Shown here in pieces: positions 52,350 to 59,105 of a stretch of DNA of 64,000 nt. This DNA is from Flavobacterium rakeshii (GTDB taxonomy: Bacteria > Bacteroidota > Bacteroidia > Flavobacteriales > Flavobacteriaceae), in contig NZ_WOWP01000016.1 in the NCBI RefSeq assembly GCF_009741375.1, forward strand, positions 62,001 through 126,000, read 5' to 3'. Numbering within the stretch: position 1 is the stretch's first letter; every line of letters starts with the position of its first letter. A program made the translations under genes and the position numbers. Below the pieces are notes generated by a model. It was not told the DNA's origin, did no database searches, and saw only the letters and a list, made by a program, of their open reading frames with translations.

Positions 52350-52637
52350 TTAGATCCTTATTCCTGGAGGAAGCATTTCCTTGTACCCCGGGTTCTTTTT
52401 GAAAAAAGCTGCAATTTTTGGATATGTAGGTACTACCCTCAATCTTTTTTCTTCAGCAATCGCTAAGATTTCTTTTAAAAAATCTGAAACAATCTCATCA
52501 TCTTCATCAATTCCTTCCGGCACGTTAATTTTCGTTAGGAAAATTTTGCGTTCCTGTCTGGAATATTCAACTGACATCATGTTGTCGTTTACCGTTGTTT
52601 CAAATTGTCTTGAGAATTCGTTGTCTTTAATTTCCAT
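52350..52637 (-). CDS. Short GNAT-like N-acetyltransferase (YjdJ type)
   Basis: This 95-residue protein matches the mini-GNAT family of YjdJ-like proteins: an N-terminal NEFSRQFET strand, [12 protein letters not shown], a helix [23 protein letters not shown] and the final [17 protein letters not shown] signature that binds acetyl-CoA. The substrate is unknown. It lies between pirin (5-base gap) and the SDR gene (19-base gap), all leftward. Confidence 0.85.
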   Translation of the reverse strand: MEIKDNEFSRQFETTVNDNMMSVEYSRQERKIFLTKINVPEGIDEDDEIVSDFLKEILAIAEEKRLRVVPTYPKIAAFFKKNPGYKEMLPPGIRI

Positions 52638-52642
52638 GGCTT

Positions 52643-53365
52643 TTAGTTAAACTTCATGGGAACCTCGATTACCAGTATCTTGGACTGCTTGTTTGTTTTG
52701 ATTTCAAAGTTTTCAAACTCTACAATACCATAGGCATCACGCTCCCTAATGGTTTCATTATTAATTTCAATTTCTCCTTCTATAAGAAAAAGATATACTC
52801 CGTTTTCGGGGATTTTCAAATCATAAGTAATGGTTGTGCCGGCCTCAAAAATGCCCAGGCTTAAAAATGCCTGTTGGTAAATCCATAATGCATTTCCGTC
52901 GTTTTTATCCTCTGGCGACACCACTGTAACAAATGAATTTTTATTGGCTTCCAAATTAAACCCCTTTTGGTCGTAACGGGGAGTAACATTATCTTTTTCG
53001 GGAAAAATCCATAATTGCAGTGTTTTGGCTTCTTCGGTCTCACTTGCATTCATTTCGCTATGCTGTATACCGGTTCCTGCGCTCATAACCTGCACTTCGC
53101 CAAACCTTACGGTTTCCTGGTTACCCATACTGTCTCTATGGGTAAGCCCACCTTCAAGCGGAATGGTTATAATTTCCATATTATCATGAGGGTGGGTGCC
53201 AAATCCGGTACCTCCTGCAATAGTATCGTCGTTCAATACGCGTAACATACCAAACTGAACCATATCAGGATTATAATAGTTGCCAAAAGAAAAAGAGAAG
53301 TTGGCTTTTAGCCAGCCATGATTTGCAGTTCCTCTTTTGTTTTTCGGAAAAAGCCTATGCCTCAT
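52643..53365 (-). CDS. Pirin family protein (cupin)
   Basis: This 240-residue bicupin has the pirin metal site in the N-terminal cupin: GFGTHPHDNMEIIT (His-x-His, about 56-70) and SAGTGIQHSE (about 95-104), and a shorter C-terminal cupin (about 160-235). Bacterial pirins include quercetin dioxygenases and redox-linked regulators of metabolism; which applies is not evident. It is the first gene of the leftward pirin-GNAT-SDR-methyltransferase group. Confidence 0.9.
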   Translation of the reverse strand: MRHRLFPKNKRGTANHGWLKANFSFSFGNYYNPDMVQFGMLRVLNDDTIAGGTGFGTHPHDNMEIITIPLEGGLTHRDSMGNQETVRFGEVQVMSAGTGIQHSEMNASETEEAKTLQLWIFPEKDNVTPRYDQKGFNLEANKNSFVTVVSPEDKNDGNALWIYQQAFLSLGIFEAGTTITYDLKIPENGVYLFLIEGEIEINNETIRERDAYGIVEFENFEIKTNKQSKILVIEVPMKFN

Positions 53366-53483
53366 AAATTATTGATAAATTAAAACGGTGTGTACTCCGG
53401 TGAATGGATAAAAACTTTAATTTTATACAAATTTCGTAATAAAATTTGATAAACGGGGTTATTTAAGCGTTAAAACTCAATGA

Positions 53484-54152
53484 ATGGAGAAGATTCCTGT
53501 ATATTTTATGCCCGGACTGGCTGCAAGTCCAAAGATTTTTGAAAACATAAAACTGCCTGAAGACAGGTTCGAAATGTATTACTTAGAGTGGATAATGCCG
53601 GAGCCACATGAGCCACTTACCGATTATGCTAAAAGAGTGGCTGCCAATATAAAACACGAAAACCCGGTGCTTATTGGAGTGTCTTTTGGCGGAATACTGG
53701 TACAGGAAATTTCGAGAATTATTAATGCAAGGAAAGTGATTATTATATCGAGCGTTAGGTCGAGCCTTCAGTTTCCGAGACGAATGCGTTTTGCAAAAAT
53801 GACTAGAGCTTACAGAGTATTTCCTACTACGCTTATGCAAAAGGTAGACTGGCTCGCTAAAGTTTCTTTTGGTAATAATATGATTACCAGAAAACTTAAT
53901 TTGTATGAAAAATATATGTCATTTAGGGATAAGAAATATCTCGATTGGGCGTTTGAAACTGTAATAACATGGAGCAGGACAGAGATAGATGAAAAGGTAG
54001 TGCATGTACACGGTACTGCCGATGAGGTTTTCCCTGCTCATTACATTCATAATTTTATACCTGTTAAAGGCGGTACACATATTATGATTGTAAATAAATA
54101 TAAGTGGCTTAACGAAAACCTGCCCCGCCTTATTGAAGGAGAAAAGGAATGA
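53484..54152 (+). CDS. Alpha/beta hydrolase
   Basis: This 222-residue cytosolic hydrolase has the nucleophile elbow GVSFGG (Ser67), an acidic residue in HGTADEVFPAHY (about 175-186) and the catalytic His in GGTHIMIVNK (about 196-205). The N-terminus VYFMPGLAASPKIF supplies the oxyanion strand. The cap is small. The substrate is unknown. It is followed by the transglycosylase gene after 48 bases, perhaps co-transcribed. Confidence 0.85.
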   Translation: MEKIPVYFMPGLAASPKIFENIKLPEDRFEMYYLEWIMPEPHEPLTDYAKRVAANIKHENPVLIGVSFGGILVQEISRIINARKVIIISSVRSSLQFPRRMRFAKMTRAYRVFPTTLMQKVDWLAKVSFGNNMITRKLNLYEKYMSFRDKKYLDWAFETVITWSRTEIDEKVVHVHGTADEVFPAHYIHNFIPVKGGTHIMIVNKYKWLNENLPRLIEGEKE

Positions 54153-54200
54153 TTTTTGTAATTTTACTTAATAATTAAAAACAATATAAAACTAACTAAA

Positions 54201-55106
54201 ATGGACTGGATGAAGAAAGCCGGAGTTATAGCTTCGGTGATAGTAGTGGGAGGGGCGGCCATACATACCGCAACAGATAATAAGACAGAAAAATCAGTAC
54301 CGCAGGAAACTGCTACTGAGTTTGTATATCCTTTTCCGGCTCAGGCAGATTTTGCCGGTGAAGCTGTGCCTTTAAATATTATTGATGTTCATGAAAGACT
54401 GGACAGGGAGCTTATGGTTAATGCCAATCTGCATGCTTCTACCCAGTTGGTTATTAAAAGAGCTTACAGGGCTTTCCCTGTAATTGAGCCTATATTGAAA
54501 AAATATGGTGTGCCGGATGATTTTAAATATCTGGCGGTTATTGAAAGCGGACTGGTAAATGCGGTTTCTCCTGCAGGCGCAAGAGGGGTGTGGCAATTTA
54601 TGCCGGCTACAGGGCGTGAGTATGATTTAGAAATAAACGATTATGTAGACGAGCGTTACCATCTTGAAAAGTCTACAGAGGCGGCTTGTAGATACTTGGT
54701 TTCTGCGAAAGCCAGACTGGGTTCGTGGACACTTGCTGCGGCTTCTTACAATGGTGGTGTTGCCGGTGTGAGCAGGCAAATTGATTTTCAGCAGGCAGAT
54801 AACTACTATGACCTGTTACTTACAGAAGAAACATCACGTTATGTTTTCAGGATACTGGCGCTTAAAGAGATTATGAGTGATCCGTTGAAGTATAATTTCA
54901 GGTTGCTGCCAAGTGATATGTATCCGGTAATTCCGGTAAGGCAGGTAGAGGTAACTTCTTCAATTCCTGATTTGGCTGTTTTTGCTAAAGAGCAGGGTAT
55001 TAACTATAAAGTGCTTAAACTGCACAACCCGTGGATGCGAGACAGGAAACTCGATGTAAAAAGCGGAAAAAAATATATTGTAGATATCCCTACCGAAGGG
55101 TATTAA
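54201..55106 (+). CDS. Lytic transglycosylase (MltD-like, SLT domain)
   Basis: This 301-residue protein has an N-terminal hydrophobic anchor or signal (about 6-22) and an SLT domain (about 90-230). Catalytic Glu115 lies in LAVIESGL, with SPAGARGVWQFMPATGREY, AACRYL and AAASYNGG motifs. The C-terminal 60 residues look like a single degenerate LysM. It cuts glycan strands of peptidoglycan in the periplasm. A terminator follows directly, overlapping the end of the convergent thioredoxin-fold gene. Confidence 0.9.
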   Translation: MDWMKKAGVIASVIVVGGAAIHTATDNKTEKSVPQETATEFVYPFPAQADFAGEAVPLNIIDVHERLDRELMVNANLHASTQLVIKRAYRAFPVIEPILKKYGVPDDFKYLAVIESGLVNAVSPAGARGVWQFMPATGREYDLEINDYVDERYHLEKSTEAACRYLVSAKARLGSWTLAAASYNGGVAGVSRQIDFQQADNYYDLLLTEETSRYVFRILALKEIMSDPLKYNFRLLPSDMYPVIPVRQVEVTSSIPDLAVFAKEQGINYKVLKLHNPWMRDRKLDVKSGKKYIVDIPTEGY

Positions 55107-55108
55107 AA

Positions 55109-55135
55109 GAAAAGGCGCCAATGGCGCCTTTTTTA
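55109..55135. terminator. Bidirectional terminator
   Basis: AAAAGGCGCC pairs with GGCGCCTTTT over three bases, between convergent genes; the T-run side overlaps the stop of the gene at 55133. Confidence 0.88.
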
Positions 55136-55831
55136 TTTTCCTGCAAGTGATTCTTTTTTAAGTTCCTTGCCCATTATTATGGTCGATAATCCGTCAAGGT
55201 AAGCGTTGTAGTTTAGTGCGTAGGCTTTTCTGTAAGTAGTTCTTTTAGGTGATAGCTTAATGCCGCATCGCCTTATGTCGACAATTTTTTTAGTGTCATC
55301 AAGATAAAAACTGGTTGGGAAGCCCAAGGTGTGCTTGATGGATGCAATGGCCGATTCGTCGTGTTTGTAAGTCTCATGGGCATAGCAAACGATAACATTA
55401 TGGCTAAACTTGCGGGCAACTTTTTTCATATCGCGCCTTTTGTTCCAAAAAACAACTACAAACTGTACATCCCGTCCGTATTTTTTTGCTAGCTTGTTTA
55501 AAGCAGGAATTTCTCCGGGGCTTGTAACACACCATGAAGCATAGGTTATTAATACAATAGGCTTCTTGATTTTGTTTAGCTTTAGTTTTCCGCCACGTAC
55601 TTTTTTGAAAACAAACTCATCAAACCGTGTGCCTACAAGTCTGTTTTCTACCAGTGAGTCAAAAAGGAATTTTCCCTTTTCAAAATCACCTTTGCGGTAG
55701 GCTAGTGCACTTTCTCTTTTGTACTTTTTAAGGTCTATTTTGATGGCATCAGAAAAATAGAGACTATCGCTCTGACTGTGTAACAGGAGCGGGAAAAGTA
55801 TGATTACTGCAAGTAGTAATATTCTTTTCAT
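55133..55831 (-). CDS. TlpA/redoxin-like thioredoxin-fold protein with degenerate active site
   Basis: This 232-residue protein has a signal peptide (about 1-19, ending LHSQ), a helical segment, and then a thioredoxin fold: IVLITYASWCVTSPGEIPALNKLAKKYG (split over about 92-120), VQFVVVFWNK and a cis-Pro region GFPTSFYLDD. Where TlpA-like proteins read WCxxC, this one reads WCVTS, so only one active-site Cys remains. Other Cys (IVCYAH, RRCGIK) might serve as resolving residues. A classical disulfide reductase role is therefore doubtful. Monocistronic. Confidence 0.82.
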   Translation of the reverse strand: MKRILLLAVIILFPLLLHSQSDSLYFSDAIKIDLKKYKRESALAYRKGDFEKGKFLFDSLVENRLVGTRFDEFVFKKVRGGKLKLNKIKKPIVLITYASWCVTSPGEIPALNKLAKKYGRDVQFVVVFWNKRRDMKKVARKFSHNVIVCYAHETYKHDESAIASIKHTLGFPTSFYLDDTKKIVDIRRCGIKLSPKRTTYRKAYALNYNAYLDGLSTIIMGKELKKESLAGK

Positions 55832-55950
55832 AAATTTTAACTATTTTATTGTATAAAAATAGTTAAAATTTACCTAAAAACATATTTTGTTAACGAGAAT
55901 GTGCAAACGGCATAAAAATCAGCTGAACTACAGGTTTAAGAGTATACGTG

Positions 55951-56910
55951 TTAAATTTTGACTACAAAACGAGATCCCGGAGGCTCTTTTTCGTTCCATA
56001 TTTTTTCGATATCCTTTAATTCTACAGTTTCAAAATCTATTGTGAGCTTGCCTTCTGATGCCAGTTGGAAAGCTTGTGGTACTACTTTTTGCATATAATC
56101 ATTAAGTTCCTTTGGGGAGATACTGCCAATACCTGAGCCTGCTATTTCTATTTGTGTGCTGCGTAATACTGAGGAAGGGAGGTTAATATTTGCACCTGCC
56201 ATTTGCCCAACTGTTACTATTTTGGTTTTATGTGGAGGCATTTTACCTATTACCTTGATTATTGTTTCGAGCGGAGATCCCCATAAATAATCCAATACTA
56301 TATCAATAGGGGTAGATTTGCATATTTGTTCTAATTGGGTTGCAATATCGTTTTCATTATTACTTAGGTTAATTACTATATCGGCTCCCATTGATTTTAA
56401 TTGTTCAAGAATCTTTTCGTTACGGCCTGTGGCAATCACTTTTACAGCACCACGGTGTTTTGCCATTTGTACTGCTATTTTCCCTGTAACGCCGGTGGCT
56501 CCGTTAATCAATACAGTGTGTCCCGGTTGTATGTTGCCTCTGTATAGTAATGCCGCGTCCGACCCTAATAATGCATTGGGTAAAACAGCTGCGGTTTCAT
56601 AATCTATACTATCAGGTAAAACTGTCCACTGGTTTTTAATTACAAGTGCTTTTTCGGCAATCATTCCTGTTTTGCCCCAGGCGTAAATGCGGGTGCCGTT
56701 TTCAAGTATACCGGCTCCGTCTATTCCAACGGCTGTAGGTAGGGAAGGGTAGGAGGTATAATGTTTGCCTGCTGCTTTCATTCTGTCAAGCTGTTTTATG
56801 GATGCTGCTTTTACAATCATTAAAACATCATTGTCGTTTTGTGGGGTTGGGACTTCTAAATTGTCGTACTTAGGTAGTGTTCCCAGTTCATATAATACTG
56901 CTGCTTTCAT
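55951..56910 (-). CDS. Quinone oxidoreductase-like MDR family protein
   Basis: This 319-residue medium-chain reductase has the GroES-like N-terminal domain (about 1-120, TAVGIDGAGI) and a Rossmann domain with NGATGVTGKIAVQMAKHRG (about 139-157). Catalytic-zinc residues are missing, as in the zeta-crystallin/QOR branch, so it is a zinc-free NADPH-dependent reductase. It lies 68 bases downstream of the Crp/Fnr-like gene, with a perfect 12-base palindrome in between. Confidence 0.88.
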   Translation of the reverse strand: MKAAVLYELGTLPKYDNLEVPTPQNDNDVLMIVKAASIKQLDRMKAAGKHYTSYPSLPTAVGIDGAGILENGTRIYAWGKTGMIAEKALVIKNQWTVLPDSIDYETAAVLPNALLGSDAALLYRGNIQPGHTVLINGATGVTGKIAVQMAKHRGAVKVIATGRNEKILEQLKSMGADIVINLSNNENDIATQLEQICKSTPIDIVLDYLWGSPLETIIKVIGKMPPHKTKIVTVGQMAGANINLPSSVLRSTQIEIAGSGIGSISPKELNDYMQKVVPQAFQLASEGKLTIDFETVELKDIEKIWNEKEPPGSRFVVKI

Positions 56911-56957
56911 GTTTATTATTTTTAAGCAAAGTTCGCAGTATTGCTAATGGTTGGCGA

Positions 56958-56969
56958 TAACAATTGTTA
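56958..56969. promoter_or_regulatory. Perfect 12-base palindrome before the quinone oxidoreductase gene
   Basis: TAACAATTGTTA, symmetric in all 12 bases, 48 bases upstream of the oxidoreductase ATG and 10 bases after the end of the Crp/Fnr-like gene. A near -7 box (GAACTTTG) lies between it and the ATG. A likely operator for the adjacent regulator. Confidence 0.55.
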
Positions 56970-56978
56970 AGAAATGGG

Positions 56979-57512
56979 TTATTTGCGATTTCGTATGCGG
57001 CTTAGGGAAACCGGGGTGATGCCTAAATAAGAGGCGATATAGTGCTGAGGTACGCGCTGTAAGATATGAGGGTGTTTTTCTAATAACTCGTTGTACCTGT
57101 CCTGTGGTTTATCTTTTAAATAAGTTATTAGGTGTTTGGAGTAGTAGAAAAACCGATTTAGGATAAGTTGGTCAAACCACTTTTTAAACTCGGTATCGCA
57201 TTCCAGTAATTCCTTAAACTGATTTTTAGGCATTACAAACAAAGTGCATTGTTCAATGGACTCGAGAGTGAAATCACTTTTTTCATTTTTTAAAAGGCTC
57301 TCCATAGAAGCGATTGCTTTTCCTTCAAAAAAGAACTGAGTGGTTATTTCGTTGCCGTTATTGTTAAACCACATCCTTAAACAGCCCGACTTTACAAAAT
57401 AAACAGCATGCGATTTTTCCCCTTCATTAAGTAAAATGGTTTTGGGAGGGACGGTTATTTCCTCTAAATCGTATGCTGCTATGAGTTGTAAAGTATTGAT
57501 AGTATTGTTATT
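56979..57512 (-). CDS. Crp/Fnr family regulator without a canonical start codon
   Basis: The reading frame is open from 57512 to the stop at 56979 and encodes a cyclic-nucleotide-binding-like domain: LEEITVPPKTILLNEGEKSHAVYFVKSGCLRMWF, then a dimer helix and a helix-turn-helix ending HYIASYLGITPVSLSRIRNRK. It contains no in-frame ATG, GTG or TTG before the Met at 57374, which lies inside the domain and would remove its first strands. The frame begins within the last bases of the GyrI-like gene. Either a rare codon (an ATC at 57498-57500 would give I/M-N-T-L-Q) is used, or the start was lost and the gene is decaying. The usual family length is about 190; here at most 177. Confidence 0.7.
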   Translation of the reverse strand, partial: NNNTINTLQLIAAYDLEEITVPPKTILLNEGEKSHAVYFVKSGCLRMWFNNNGNEITTQFFFEGKAIASMESLLKNEKSDFTLESIEQCTLFVMPKNQFKELLECDTEFKKWFDQLILNRFFYYSKHLITYLKDKPQDRYNELLEKHPHILQRVPQHYIASYLGITPVSLSRIRNRK

Positions 57513-57969
57513 TTACAGACAGGTAAATATCTATTTCTGCATTATTCCAGTCGGCAGCCTTAGCTCCGTAAACCTCAAAGTCGAAACCGTAAGCCCTGTC
57601 GCTGTCGTCTTTTTTCCATATTTCTCTCCAGGTGTCGGCTACACAATTGGGCATTTGTCCTTTTGCGGTAACCGTTTCGTAGTGTTGGGAAGGGATGGTT
57701 ATGGTGTCAACCCCGCTTGGAATTTCGGCATCTTCCGGAATGCGGTATCCTATAAAGTAAGCATAGGGATTTGTATGGTCACCTTCGTAGTCAAAGTATA
57801 CCGCATAAACATCGTTACTAAGTTTTTGTGGCAGTTTGTTACCAATAAAGCTTCCGCCGAAGTGTTGCCATAGTGCGCCACAATCTTCCATGGCTTTGTT
57901 GTTTTCGTTTGTGGTTTTAAAGCCGAGCTTTAGCCCTGCCAGTTTGAATGATGTGTTTTTGATTTCCAT
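57508..57969 (-). CDS. GyrI-like/AraC effector-binding domain protein
   Basis: This 153-residue protein has the SOUL/GyrI-like fold seen in BmrR and Rob effector domains: FKLAGLKLGFKTTNEN, MEDCGALWQHFG, the YAVYFDYEGDHTNPYAYFIGYRI strands, then PSQHYETVTAKGQMPNCVADTWREIW and EIDIYLSVK. It probably binds small hydrophobic ligands. It lies directly upstream of the Crp/Fnr-like frame, with no intergenic gap, so the two may be transcribed together. Confidence 0.87.
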   Translation of the reverse strand: MEIKNTSFKLAGLKLGFKTTNENNKAMEDCGALWQHFGGSFIGNKLPQKLSNDVYAVYFDYEGDHTNPYAYFIGYRIPEDAEIPSGVDTITIPSQHYETVTAKGQMPNCVADTWREIWKKDDSDRAYGFDFEVYGAKAADWNNAEIDIYLSVK

Positions 57970-58015
57970 TTTTGATTGATGATATTATTTGATTGTAAAA
58001 ATAATGTATTGAAAT

Positions 58016-58038
58016 AAAAAAAAACACCCGAAAGGGTG
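58016..58038 (-). terminator. Terminator of the TPR membrane protein gene
   Basis: On the minus strand CACCC-TTTC-GGGTG is followed by nine T. Confidence 0.8.
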
Positions 58039-58062
58039 GTTTTAATATTATGGGTGTAGATT

Positions 58063-58602
58063 TTAATATCTTCTCATTTGCTGTACCGGTCCGCGCTTCA
58101 TTTGCTGTTTCATCATAGTGATTTGATCTTTCAGCATACCTTGCTTGTCCAGTTTTTTAGCTTCTGCCAAAAGTTTTTCGGCTTCCATCTTTCTGTTTTT
58201 ACTCATAGCTATACCGGCAAGGTTAAGTTTTGCCATGGCAAGATCCTGATCCATGCTAAGTCCAAGCTCAACAGCTTTTTTAAGGTACTTCTCGGCAGCA
58301 TTAAGGTTTGTTTGTGAAACCATAAGTCCGTTAAGGTAGTTGTAGTATCCCTGTTGTTTTCTTACTAAAGATGCTTCAGGGTTCTTTATTTTATCCAGCC
58401 ATTTTTTAGCTCCGTCAAAATCCTGCTTTCTAAGTTTAAGGAAAGCTAAAATTATTATTTCGTTTTTGAAGTATAATAACACAAAAATCAACGAAAGTAA
58501 AATAAGGAAAATACCGTTACCTATATTCTTTTCGGTGAACTGCCATACAGCAGTAAAAATTAACAGGGCTGTAATTACCAGCTTAATGTTTTTGTTGAAC
58601 AT
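58063..58602 (-). CDS. TPR-like membrane protein
   Basis: This 179-residue protein has two N-terminal transmembrane helices (about 8-25 and 28-45) and a cytosolic or periplasmic helical part. That part contains two to three TPR-like hairpins (GAKKWLDKIKNPEA, YYNYLNGLMVSQTNLNAAEKYLKKAVELG, AKLNLAGIAMSKNRKMEAEKLL). A basic tail ends QMRRY. It probably serves as a scaffold for protein contacts; no partner is evident. A -7 box lies upstream at 58627-58634. Confidence 0.8.
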   Translation of the reverse strand: MFNKNIKLVITALLIFTAVWQFTEKNIGNGIFLILLSLIFVLLYFKNEIIILAFLKLRKQDFDGAKKWLDKIKNPEASLVRKQQGYYNYLNGLMVSQTNLNAAEKYLKKAVELGLSMDQDLAMAKLNLAGIAMSKNRKMEAEKLLAEAKKLDKQGMLKDQITMMKQQMKRGPVQQMRRY

Positions 58603-58626
58603 GATATTTTTTTAATTTTGTGACTG

Positions 58627-58634
58627 CAAAGGTA
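58627..58634 (-). promoter_or_regulatory. -7 element (TACCTTTG) of the TPR gene
   Basis: An exact TAnnTTTG match on the minus strand, 24 bases before the ATG at 58602. Confidence 0.6.
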
Positions 58635-58668
58635 AGAAAATGAATTAAAAATAATTTTATAAAACTAC

Positions 58669-58698
58669 TTGCAGGAAAAAAAAGTCTTCGTATATTTG
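58669..58698 (+). promoter_or_regulatory. Promoter of rpmH (TTG-N19-TATATTTG)
   Basis: TTG at 58669-58671, exactly 19 bases, then TATATTTG at 58691-58698: a full flavobacterial consensus for a strongly expressed ribosomal gene. About 70 bases of leader precede the ATG. Confidence 0.85.
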
Positions 58699-58771
58699 CA
58701 CGCGGTTTTAGGATATCAGATTTCTGAAAGCTCGAGAAGATATTTCAATAAAGATTTAAAGATACATTACA

Positions 58772-58933
58772 ATGAGTAAGAGAACGTTTCAACCATCAAA
58801 GAGAAAAAGAAGAAATAAGCACGGTTTCATGGAAAGAATGGCTTCTGCCAACGGTAGAAAAGTGCTTGCTCGCAGAAGAGCTAAAGGAAGACATAAATTA
58901 ACTGTGTCCAGCGAACCAAGACATAAGAAATAA
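58772..58933 (+). CDS. rpmH: 50S ribosomal protein L34
   Basis: The frame from the ATG at 58772 encodes 53 residues starting [19 protein letters not shown] and rich in Lys and Arg ([21 protein letters not shown]), the complete L34 signature. L34 is a small component of the large ribosomal subunit. The protein is slightly longer than the usual 44-50 residues because of a short C-terminal tail ([11 protein letters not shown]). There is no rnpA beside it, unlike in many bacteria; the next gene is carB. Confidence 0.97.
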   Translation: MSKRTFQPSKRKRRNKHGFMERMASANGRKVLARRRAKGRHKLTVSSEPRHKK

Positions 58934-58956
58934 TGTTTGTATTTAGAACATATATA

Positions 58957-58990
58957 AAGGTGTTACTTTTTAAGGGTAACGCCTTTTTTT
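58957..58990 (+). terminator. Terminator of rpmH
   Basis: GGTGTTAC pairs with GTAACGCC (one wobble pair), followed by seven T. Confidence 0.88.
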
Positions 58991-59009
58991 ATGCCTAAGT
59001 AAAATTTTG

Positions 59010-59034
59010 CCCCCAAATGCAGGGGGATTTTTTT
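59010..59034 (+). other. Second terminator-like hairpin upstream of carB
   Basis: CCCCC pairs with GGGGG around a 7-base loop, followed by A and seven T, only 14 bases before the carB -7 box. Either a back-up terminator for rpmH or a site that affects carB expression. Confidence 0.6.
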
Positions 59035-59047
59035 AAAATATAAATAG

Positions 59048-59055
59048 TAACTTTG
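59048..59055 (+). promoter_or_regulatory. -7 element (TAACTTTG) of carB
   Basis: An exact TAnnTTTG match with about 50 bases of leader before the carB ATG at 59106. Confidence 0.65.
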
Positions 59056-59105
59056 CAAAGTTTCTCAAGGAGAGAACTATAAACTACAACTACTTAATAT
59101 ATACA

